From: an uncultured Oscillospiraceae bacterium
Lineage (GTDB): Bacteria; Bacillota; Clostridia; Oscillospirales; Ruminococcaceae
DNA length: 6,718 nucleotides
Direction of reading: 5' to 3'
Assembly: GCA_934456315.1 (NCBI GenBank)
Contig: CAKSHG010000119.1
Location: 1 to 6,718 of the forward strand
Position 1 is the stretch's first letter, and every line of letters starts with the position of its first letter. Position numbers and translations under genes: made by a program. Positions 1-5,013 of this stretch are shown one piece after another. The notes under the pieces were generated by a model, which was given only the letters and a program-made list of their open reading frames with translations, did not search any database and was not told the origin of the DNA.

Positions 1-246
1 GAAGAATGCGCAATGAATATTGAGAATCCCGGCGATGTTGCCACGGCGGTAACTGATTTCGGCTATTACATCGTGAAGTATGTAGATGAGGTCACCGTCA
101 ACGATGAAACCCTGAAAGCAAGCACCGAGGACCTCCAGGCCTATCTCCTCGAAAACGAAAAGACCAAGCTCTACAACGCTGAATACGAGAAGTGGAAGAC
201 CGAATACAACTACGATATAGATACCGAAGCGCTCGGTCTGGACTGA
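1..246 (+). CDS. C-terminal fragment of a parvulin-type peptidyl-prolyl isomerase (PrsA/SurA-like foldase), truncated by the window edge
   Basis: The frame is open from base 1 and ends at the TGA at 244-246, so only the last 81 codons are present. The segment GDVATAVTDFGYYIVKYVDE matches the end of a PpiC/rotamase domain, where family members typically read PGDVSxxVxTxFGYHIIKy. In this copy a Tyr follows GY where most parvulins have His. After it comes a charged, Glu/Lys/Tyr-rich helical tail of about 50 residues (AYLLENEKTKLYNAEYEKWK), as in clostridial secreted foldases whose SurA-like helices wrap the catalytic domain. By family such proteins are exported or lipid-anchored and help proteins fold outside the membrane, but the signal peptide and main catalytic residues lie outside the window. 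The ATG at 13-15 is probably internal, since the upstream codons are open and no ribosome binding site precedes it. The decarboxylase gene starts 23 nt downstream, so the two are probably co-transcribed. Domain assignment fairly secure; exact protein unknown. Confidence 0.75.
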   Translation, partial: EECAMNIENPGDVATAVTDFGYYIVKYVDEVTVNDETLKASTEDLQAYLLENEKTKLYNAEYEKWKTEYNYDIDTEALGLD

Positions 247-259
247 ATTGCAACGATAC

Positions 260-263
260 GGAG
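260..263 (+). promoter_or_regulatory. Ribosome binding site that fixes the decarboxylase start at 270
   Basis: GGAG sits 6 nt upstream of the ATG at 270-272. An in-frame ATG at 192 is also available, but it lies inside the preceding gene, has no comparable site, and would add 26 residues (MEDRIQLRYRYRS...) unlike the family's N-terminus. The start at 270 gives MNTPIADFLDDYQKRGMLRL, which matches the family's usual opening just before the HMPGH motif. Confidence 0.7.
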
Positions 264-269
264 AATGAT

Positions 270-1550
270 ATGAATACACCTATCGCAGATTTTCTTGACG
301 ATTACCAGAAGCGTGGAATGCTGCGCCTGCACATGCCCGGTCACAACGGCGAAGCTCCGCATGATATAACCGAGATATCCGGCGCGGACAGCCTTTACGA
401 AACTGACACTTCCCGCGGGATAATCGCCCACAGCGAGGCTATAGCCGCAAAGCTGTTCGGCGCGGAGCGCACCTGCTATTCTGCGGGGGGAAGCACCCTT
501 GCGATACAGGCGGCGCTTGCGATTCTGAAAGCGCAGGGCTGCAAGACGATAGCGGCAGGGCGCTGCTCCCACAGGAGCCTTGTTTCCTCGGCGGCGCTGC
601 TCGGGTTTGACATCAAGTGGCTGTATCCCAAGGAGTATCCCGCCGCTGATGTCGACTGTTCCAAAGAAGCGCTTTCCGGCGCGGACGCGCTGTTCCTGAC
701 GAACATCGACTACTACGGCGGCACCTGCCGTGCGGACGACCCGGGTATTCCGGTGGTCTGCGACAACGCGCACGGTTCCTATCTGAAATTCGTCAGCAAG
801 GCGGGATTCGGCAGGGAGTACCTACACCCGATGGAATTCGGGTTCCCGGTGATTTCTGCGGAATCCGCGCACAAGACGCTTCCGGCGCTGACCGGCGCAG
901 CTTATCTGCACTTCTCAAAGGGTACGGACTATTCCCGCGCCAAGGAAATGACTGCGCTTTTCGGCAGTACAAGCCCGTCATACCTCATAATGGAGAGCCT
1001 TGATAAGGTAAACGGCAGGCTGCTTACCGATCCGGACAGCGTTAACCGCGCCTGCGCGAGCGTTGCCGGGCTGAAAAAGAGGCTGACCGCGCTGGGTTTC
1101 ACGCTGCGGAAGTCAGACCCGCTGCGAGTTACGATAAACGCCCGCGCCTGGGGCTGGAGCGGCAGTGAATTCGCGTCATTCCTGAGGGCGCACGGCGCGG
1201 AGTGCGAGATGGCGGACGAAAACTATGTCGTGCTGCTGTTTTCCGCGATAACCTCCCCGGAGGACTGCCAGCGTGCGGAGGTTTCTCTGGAGCTTATCCC
1301 ACGCCGCAATGCGCAGCCGCTGGTCGAGTATCCGGTGATACGCCCCAGACAGGAAACCAGTATTCGCGAAGCGGTGTTCGCAAAGCAGCACAGCGTATCC
1401 GTTGACGAGGCAAACGGGAAGGTCTGCGGCGGTATACAGGTGTCCTGCCCGCCGTGTATCCCGATAGTAATGCCCGGTGAACGTATCGACAGCGAGGCTG
1501 TGGAGGCTCTGAAGCTCTACGGCGTTGGCTCCGTTGAGGTGCTTGACTGA
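270..1550 (+). CDS. Orn/Lys/Arg decarboxylase-family PLP enzyme (compact, YaaO/SpeA-like)
   Basis: The 426-residue product has the marks of the aspartate-aminotransferase-fold Orn/Lys/Arg decarboxylases: HMPGH at 21-25, the phosphate-binding segment SAGGSTLAIQA at 71-81, DNAHG at 165-169 whose Asp contacts the PLP pyridine nitrogen, and SAHKTLPALTG at 199-209, with K202 the expected Schiff-base lysine. The C-terminal domain carries CPPCIPIVMPGE, the usual CPPGIPILxPGE signature. Such enzymes decarboxylate arginine, lysine or ornithine to agmatine, cadaverine or putrescine in the cytoplasm. The length fits the short Gram-positive type that lacks the N-terminal wing domain of the E. coli enzymes. 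Oddities: HMPGHN where HMPGHK is usual, and SHRS where HKS is usual. Substrate cannot be read from sequence. It follows the foldase gene by 23 nt, and its 3' end overlaps the convergent PH-domain gene by 34 bp. Family assignment is firm; naming it speA, cadA or yaaO would be guesswork. Confidence 0.9.
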   Translation: MNTPIADFLDDYQKRGMLRLHMPGHNGEAPHDITEISGADSLYETDTSRGIIAHSEAIAAKLFGAERTCYSAGGSTLAIQAALAILKAQGCKTIAAGRCSHRSLVSSAALLGFDIKWLYPKEYPAADVDCSKEALSGADALFLTNIDYYGGTCRADDPGIPVVCDNAHGSYLKFVSKAGFGREYLHPMEFGFPVISAESAHKTLPALTGAAYLHFSKGTDYSRAKEMTALFGSTSPSYLIMESLDKVNGRLLTDPDSVNRACASVAGLKKRLTALGFTLRKSDPLRVTINARAWGWSGSEFASFLRAHGAECEMADENYVVLLFSAITSPEDCQRAEVSLELIPRRNAQPLVEYPVIRPRQETSIREAVFAKQHSVSVDEANGKVCGGIQVSCPPCIPIVMPGERIDSEAVEALKLYGVGSVEVLD

Positions 1551-2785
1551 CCGAATATGCGCTGTACGTCGCCGTAAGGGACGTTCCGCAGGCGGTATTG
1601 CTTTCTGCCCGCGCTGCACAGCGTTATGTCGCACATTCCGGAGAATCTCTGGAAAATGTTCCTGCCGGTTATGGTGAACACCAGCTTCCGCGCGGGAATG
1701 ACCGCAGTGTAAAGCCGCGCTCCGCGCCGGAACGCGATCCCGGCTGATTTCCCGGTAGCCGCCGCGCAGTCGCCGGAACGGTTGTAACTTATCCAGCTAA
1801 GGCGCATGTAAACGGCGTATGCGGCGGTGAACCACAGGCTGACTGCAATCCCGCACCACAGCACCGACTGTATCAGGTCAGCGGCAACAGGCTCGGCGAT
1901 GAATGTCAGCAGCAATGCTCCGGAGAATGCACCGAACCACCCGAGCGGAGCGGCGCAGTGCCCGAACATGGCGGAATACGGCGGTCTTACATGCCCGCCG
2001 TCCGGCGGCGGGACGCGGCACATTCTGGTCAGGATACGGTCGGCGGTGCGGCGGCTCACCGGAGGGAACAGCATCACATCATGCGCGTAAAGCGGCGCGG
2101 ATCTTGTCAGCAGTGTGGTCAGGGTGTCGCAGCGGAGCACTCCGGTGAGGTTATTCCGGACAAGACGGTACTCATATAATGTGAGTACTCCGCGCTGTAT
2201 CGTGATGAATCCGCTTTCGCAGGACAGCCGGAATCTCATCATTCCGACGGCTTTCCTGACGAAAACGAACAGCCACGCCGCCCCCACGAATACCGCCGCG
2301 AATGCAGTCACCCGGGGAACTCCGATGTGTAGAAGCGCCAGCAGCCGTGTTACTTCCACGGCGGCGCCTGTCAGCGCGGACATTATCCTGTCGAAGCTTT
2401 CACCGCCGAACACGCTGCCGATACGGTTCAGTAACAGCCCGAACGTGATGACTCCGCTAAGTGCGCGGGTGTCTATGAAAGCTCCGACTATCGCCTGGAA
2501 CGGCTTTGCCTGAATGTACGCACCATCGTATCCCGGCAGGAACGGGATATGTTCCCCGGCTTTCATGTAGAAGCTCACTCCGCCGGAAAGCGTGCTTATC
2601 TCAACGCGCTTCCCGCGCAGCAGACGAACCAGCGGAGTGCGCCGTATCTCCACCTTTGTGACGGCGGCGGCAGGGATAATGAAACTCCGGCGCAGCAGAA
2701 GTCCTTTCGAAACCCTTATATTTTCACTAGTCAGATCAATGCGCAGGAAGATCCGGCGCAGTAAGAAATACATTATAAATTCCAT
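1517..2785 (-). CDS. Membrane protein with three bacterial PH-like (bPH2/DUF304) modules, YdbT-like
   Basis: The 422-residue product alternates PH-like modules with hydrophobic segments. Module 1 (about 18-78) holds SENIRVSKGLLLRRSFIIP and ends in short beta-strand-like stretches. Hydrophobic segments follow at about 98-120 and 143-178. Module 2 (about 185-245) begins LSCESGFITIQRGVLTLYEY, and a further pair of membrane segments spans about 281-327. Module 3 (about 330-410) includes AVIPARKLVFTITGRNIFQR. The recurring pattern of a strand, RG, a short strand and a basic loop is typical of the membrane-flanked DUF304 family (COG3428; B. subtilis YdbT has the same plan). The biochemical role is poorly known; YdbS/YdbT are linked to envelope stress and antimicrobial resistance. 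The tail QSSTSTEPTP is low complexity. The start is uncertain: no Shine-Dalgarno precedes ATG 2785, while the in-frame ATG at 2773 has a weak GGAA 6 nt upstream. The gene stands alone, divergent from glmU, without a YdbS partner in view. Confidence 0.75.
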   Translation of the reverse strand: MEFIMYFLLRRIFLRIDLTSENIRVSKGLLLRRSFIIPAAAVTKVEIRRTPLVRLLRGKRVEISTLSGGVSFYMKAGEHIPFLPGYDGAYIQAKPFQAIVGAFIDTRALSGVITFGLLLNRIGSVFGGESFDRIMSALTGAAVEVTRLLALLHIGVPRVTAFAAVFVGAAWLFVFVRKAVGMMRFRLSCESGFITIQRGVLTLYEYRLVRNNLTGVLRCDTLTTLLTRSAPLYAHDVMLFPPVSRRTADRILTRMCRVPPPDGGHVRPPYSAMFGHCAAPLGWFGAFSGALLLTFIAEPVAADLIQSVLWCGIAVSLWFTAAYAVYMRLSWISYNRSGDCAAATGKSAGIAFRRGARLYTAVIPARKLVFTITGRNIFQRFSGMCDITLCSAGRKQYRLRNVPYGDVQRIFGQSSTSTEPTP

Positions 2786-2791
2786 ATCAAA

Positions 2792-2798
2792 AAAGGAG
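2792..2798 (+). promoter_or_regulatory. Ribosome binding site of glmU in the short divergent gap
   Basis: AAAGGAG ends 10 nt before the ATG at 2809 and supports that start. It lies in the 23-bp gap between glmU and the divergent PH-domain gene, so that gap leaves no room for a complete promoter in either direction. I saw no convincing -35/-10 pair nearby. TATAAA at 2774-2779 on the plus strand resembles a -10 box but has no partner at the right distance. Confidence 0.7.
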
Positions 2799-2808
2799 CG
2801 GTTTTTCT

Positions 2809-4173
2809 ATGAAAACAGCATGTATTATCCTCGCGGGCGGCGCGGGAAAGAGAATGAAGTCCGAACGCCCGAAGGTCCTCGCGGAGGTGCTCTGCAAGCC
2901 TATGCTCGGCTGGGTGCTGGACGCGGCGGAGGATTTCGGATTCGACGAGGTGTCCGTTGTCACCGGTTTTGGCGCGGAGCTTACCGGAGGGTATGTTTCC
3001 TCCCTGGGTAAGGTGGTCACACTTTGTCATCAGGCGCAGCAGAAAGGCACGGGCGACGCTGTGAAGTCCGCCGGGGAAGTTATCTCCCGCTGTGACGCGG
3101 TCTGCGTGCTCAACGGCGACGCGCCGTTTATCGACGCGGATACGCTGAAAGCTTCGCTGGAGCTGCATAACCGCACGGGCAGCGAAGTTACTGTGATAAC
3201 CGCTGAAATAGACGACCCGCAGGGCTACGGCAGGATAATCCGCACGAACGGCGAATTTTCTGCGATACGCGAACAAAAGGATTGTTCCCCCGATGAGGCG
3301 AAAATATGCGAGGTGAACAGCGGGGCGTACTGGTTCGACGCGAAGAAGCTGCTTGAAACGCTGCCCAAGCTCTCCACGAACAACGCTGCCGGGGAATACT
3401 ACCTCACCGACTGCGTTGAGATGATGACTCACCGCCAGGCGTACAAGTCTGCAAATCCTGATATCGTGCTCGGCGCGAACACCCGGGTCGCATTACTGGA
3501 GCTGAATCAGCTCGCAAGGCTGCGGAAGCTCTACAGGCTGATGGACGATGGCGTAAGCTTCATCACCCTTGATGGAATAATCATCGGAAACGATGTCAAA
3601 ATAGGCTGTGATACCACAATACTCCCGAATACGGTCATTCTCGGCAATACCACGATAGGAAAGGGCTGCACCATCGGCGCAAATTCCCACATCGAAAACT
3701 GCACCATCGGCGACAATGTTCAGCTGAATAACGTCCAGGCTTACGACTCCACAGTCGAGAACAACGTCAAGATAGGACCGTTCGCACAGCTGCGTCCGGG
3801 TACGACTATCCGCGAGGGCGTGAAGATAGGCGATTTCGTTGAGATAAAGAACAGCGATATCGGCGTGAACACCGCAGTGGCGCACCTTACATATGTCGGC
3901 GACAGCGATGTCGGCAGGGGAGTGAACTTCGGCTGCGGCTGCGTTACTGCGAACTATGACGGAATAAACAAGTTCCGCACGAAGATAGGCGACCATGCGT
4001 TCATCGGCTGTAACACCAATCTCATCGCTCCGGTGGAGGTCGGAGAGAATGCGACGACTGCCGCCGGCTCGACCGTTACAAAGAATGTTCCCGCGAACTC
4101 CCTCGCAGTGGAGAGGGGACAGATGAGGGTCATCGAAAACTGGGGAAAGAACGCGCTGCGCAAGAAAAAGTGA
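2809..4173 (+). CDS. glmU: Bifunctional GlmU: N-acetylglucosamine-1-phosphate uridyltransferase / glucosamine-1-phosphate acetyltransferase
   Basis: The cytoplasmic enzyme acetylates glucosamine-1-phosphate with acetyl-CoA, then couples the product to UTP, giving UDP-GlcNAc for peptidoglycan and other cell-wall polymers. The 454 residues are full length. The N-terminal pyrophosphorylase domain (1 to about 230) shows LAGGAGKRM at 8-16, PKVL at 21-24, QQKGTGDAV at 77-85, NGDAP at 102-106 with metal-ligand D104, NNAAGEYYLTD at 191-201, and N224 in GANTR as the second metal ligand. A linker leads to a left-handed beta-helix (about 255-435) of hexapeptide repeats such as IGNDVKIGCD and IGKGCTIGAN. 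The acetyltransferase site is visible as RPGT at 329-332, K347, the likely catalytic base H359 in AHLTYVGD, and NYDG at 382-385. An Ala follows PKVL where many homologues have His; this looks tolerated. It heads a two-gene unit with the hydrolase 7 nt downstream. The usual partner prs is not next to it here. Confidence 0.97.
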   Translation: MKTACIILAGGAGKRMKSERPKVLAEVLCKPMLGWVLDAAEDFGFDEVSVVTGFGAELTGGYVSSLGKVVTLCHQAQQKGTGDAVKSAGEVISRCDAVCVLNGDAPFIDADTLKASLELHNRTGSEVTVITAEIDDPQGYGRIIRTNGEFSAIREQKDCSPDEAKICEVNSGAYWFDAKKLLETLPKLSTNNAAGEYYLTDCVEMMTHRQAYKSANPDIVLGANTRVALLELNQLARLRKLYRLMDDGVSFITLDGIIIGNDVKIGCDTTILPNTVILGNTTIGKGCTIGANSHIENCTIGDNVQLNNVQAYDSTVENNVKIGPFAQLRPGTTIREGVKIGDFVEIKNSDIGVNTAVAHLTYVGDSDVGRGVNFGCGCVTANYDGINKFRTKIGDHAFIGCNTNLIAPVEVGENATTAAGSTVTKNVPANSLAVERGQMRVIENWGKNALRKKK

Positions 4174-4175
4174 GG
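4172..4175 (+). promoter_or_regulatory. Ribosome binding site of the hydrolase, overlapping the glmU stop codon
   Basis: GAGG shares two bases with the glmU TGA stop (4171-4173) and lies 5 nt before the ATG at 4181. This arrangement fixes the start and suggests that translation of the two genes is coupled. Confidence 0.7.
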
Positions 4176-4180
4176 TACCT

Positions 4181-4699
4181 ATGAAAGCACTGGTCGTTGT
4201 TGATTATCAGGTGGATTTCGTAAACGGCGCGCTGGGATTCCCGGGCGCGGAAAAGCTGGAGCAGATAATTCTCGACAAGATAGCAGACTGCCGCAGCTCC
4301 GGCGGGCAGGTGATATTCACGCTGGACACCCACGGGGAAAACTACCTTGAAACCGCTGAGGGAAGTAAGCTGCCAATTCCGCACTGCATCAAGGGAACGC
4401 CCGGTCATGCCCTTTACGGAAAGATCGCCGGTGCGGTACAGCCCGACGACATCGTGATAGAGAAGCCGGCTTTCGGCTCGCTGGAGCTTGCCGACCTGCT
4501 GAAAAGACTAGCTCCGGAAGAAGTGGAGCTTTGCGGTCTGGTTACGGATATCTGCGTTATCTCGAACGCCGTACTTTCAAAGGCGGCGCTGCCGGAAAGC
4601 CGCGTGACCGTTGACAGCAGGGCATGCGCTGCGGCTGACCCGCAGGCTCATGAAAGAGCGCTCGCGGTCATGCGCGGAGTTCAGATAGACGTGATCTGA
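4181..4699 (+). CDS. Isochorismatase-family cysteine hydrolase, nicotinamidase-like
   Basis: The 172-residue protein has the full catalytic triad of the family: D8 in VVDYQVDF, K95 in EKPAFGS, and C125 in GLVTDICVISNAV, with the V-T cis-peptide region just before it. D49, H51 (TLDTHGENY) and H68 (PHCIKGTPG) match the metal-binding Asp-His-His set of nicotinamidases. PHCIKGTPG corresponds to the PHCVxGTxG segment of PncA, so nicotinamidase is the best functional guess: nicotinamide to nicotinate plus ammonia in NAD salvage, in the cytoplasm. It is shorter than typical PncA (about 180-215 residues), and substrate specificity in this family is hard to predict, so another amidase role is possible; a true isochorismatase is unlikely given the metal site. 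It follows glmU by 7 nt in the same transcript, and the inverted-repeat element begins 16 nt after its stop. I give no gene symbol because pncA is likely but not certain. Confidence 0.85.
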   Translation: MKALVVVDYQVDFVNGALGFPGAEKLEQIILDKIADCRSSGGQVIFTLDTHGENYLETAEGSKLPIPHCIKGTPGHALYGKIAGAVQPDDIVIEKPAFGSLELADLLKRLAPEEVELCGLVTDICVISNAVLSKAALPESRVTVDSRACAAADPQAHERALAVMRGVQIDVI

Positions 4700-4714
4700 A
4701 ATGCTGCAATAATG

Positions 4715-4747
4715 AAAAACCCGCCGTTCACTCTGTGAACGGCGGGT
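4715..4747 (-). terminator. Rho-independent terminator for leftward transcription (left end hairpin)
   Basis: A perfect 13-bp stem (4719-4731 with 4735-4747) has a TCT loop. Read on the minus strand, the GC-rich stem is followed by TTTTT (complement of 4715-4719) and then CATTATT, the classic intrinsic terminator layout. It would stop the rsmD-coaD-coiled-coil transcript, although about 270 nt past that operon's last stop codon. In the rightward direction there is no T-run after the stem, so termination of the glmU transcript here would be weaker. Confidence 0.7.
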
Positions 4748-4755
4748 CAGACCGT

Positions 4756-4782
4756 CGAAAAAGTCCCGTTGGGACTTTTTCG
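4756..4782. other. Perfect 12-bp hairpin with A-tract and T-tract arms
   Basis: CGAAAAAGTCCC at 4756-4767 pairs completely with GGGACTTTTTCG at 4771-4782 around a GTT loop. The five A and five T bases lie within the stem, so in either direction the GC portion is followed by T residues. It could act as a second, bidirectional terminator just after the left end hairpin, or as part of the fold of the larger element. Confidence 0.55.
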
Positions 4783-4788
4783 CCGAAC

Positions 4789-4879
4789 ATCCGCGCCGCG
4801 CGCACCGCGTAAGGCGTAGCCGTCGCCTAGCGTAAGACCGCAAGGTCGTCGCCAGCGAAGCCTTGGCACTTGCGCGGAT
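4789..4879. other. Structured core of the element with an internal imperfect duplication
   Basis: ATCCGCGC (4789-4796) is exactly complementary to GCGCGGAT (4872-4879) and could close the domain. Inside, AAGGC (4811-4815) can pair with GCCTT (4860-4864), and GACC-GCAA-GGTC (4836-4847) is a small hairpin with a GNRA-type GCAA loop. Two copies of a GCGTAAG...CGTCGCC unit run side by side, one at about 4807-4827 and the other at about 4830-4852. The folding resembles a structured RNA, but I do not recognise a named family and no function is proposed. The pairings are direct observations; that they form in RNA is inferred. Confidence 0.4.
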
Positions 4880-4884
4880 AGAAG

Positions 4885-4919
4885 TGTTTTTTGCCCCGGG
4901 AAACCCGTGGCAAAAAACA
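4885..4919. other. Long hairpin with a T-tract left arm and A-tract right arm
   Basis: 4885-4900 pairs with 4904-4919 around an AAA loop: 16 positions with a single C/T mismatch (4896 against 4908). The arms include TTTTTTGCC and GGCAAAAAA. In this orientation the T-run comes before the GC stem on both strands, so it is not a normal intrinsic terminator. A second small hairpin (GCCCGC 4930-4935 with GCGGGC 4939-4944, TCC loop) follows directly. Confidence 0.5.
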
Positions 4920-4970
4920 GATTTCAAAAGCCCGCTCCGCGGGCAAAAAGATACTTTTTCAACAAACTGA

Positions 4971-5003
4971 AACCGCCGTTCGCAGACGTGAACGGCGGGT
5001 TTT
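4971..5003 (+). terminator. Rho-independent terminator for rightward transcription (right end hairpin)
   Basis: CCGCCGTTC (4973-4981) pairs with GAACGGCGG (4990-4998). The stem extends inward by a G-T and a C-G pair to an AGAC loop, and GTTTT follows at 4999-5003. This suits termination of the glmU-hydrolase transcript, about 270 nt past the hydrolase stop. The sequence is nearly the same as the left end hairpin. Leftward it is followed only by TTTCAGTTTG, so it is a weaker stop for the opposite operon. Confidence 0.7.
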
Positions 5004-5013
5004 GATATGTGTA

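Larger units (their letters stand above)
4716..5003. repeat. Hairpin-rich inverted-repeat element filling the gap between two convergent operons
   Basis: This region fills nearly all of the 314 bp between the hydrolase stop (4699) and the coiled-coil gene stop (5014). Its ends are perfect 16-bp inverted repeats: AAAACCCGCCGTTCAC at 4716-4731 and its complement at 4988-5003. Each end is itself a hairpin. Inside the ends, 4748-4763 is complementary to 4954-4969 at 12 of 16 positions. Further hairpins lie at 4756-4782, 4885-4919 and 4930-4944, and an 8-bp stem (4789-4796 with 4872-4879) closes the core. No credible gene was found in it. It may be a MITE- or REP-like repeat, a structured RNA, or a compound bidirectional terminator. 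I saw no clear target-site duplication, and copy number cannot be judged from one window. The structure is directly visible; its nature is inference. Confidence 0.6.

Noticed and set aside
210..773. Minus-strand open frame of 187 codons opposite the decarboxylase
   Set aside because: The plus strand carries a clear PLP enzyme with catalytic motifs. The antisense frame has no recognisable domain and no ribosome binding site; long antisense frames are expected in GC-rich genes.
1827..2513. Several plus-strand open frames opposite the PH-domain gene
   Set aside because: They are Arg/Ala/Ser-rich, mutually overlapping, and without ribosome binding sites or domains, as expected for shadows of a GC-rich gene on the other strand.
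2774..2779. Promoter for glmU based on TATAAA
   Set aside because: Nothing resembling TTGACA lies 16-18 bp upstream (the bases there are about ATCCGG), and there is no extended -10 TG.
2773..3432. Minus-strand open frame of 219 codons opposite glmU
   Set aside because: It is antisense to the N-terminal domain of GlmU, has no domain of its own, and runs across the glmU start region and its ribosome binding site.
4807..4852. Possible CRISPR-like or tandem repeat array
   Set aside because: There are only two diverged copies of a unit of about 22 bp with no spacers, and they lie within a folded element. This is an imperfect duplication, not an array.
4577..4927. Minus-strand open frame of 116 codons across the end of the hydrolase gene and the inverted-repeat element
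   Set aside because: It is Arg/Ser-rich with no domain, has its coding potential only because of the GC-rich repeat, and overlaps a well-supported gene on the other strand. Such frames commonly arise from repeats.
4700..5013. Riboswitch for the neighbouring genes
   Set aside because: The region lies at the 3' ends of both operons, not upstream of any start codon, so it cannot be a classical 5'-leader riboswitch.
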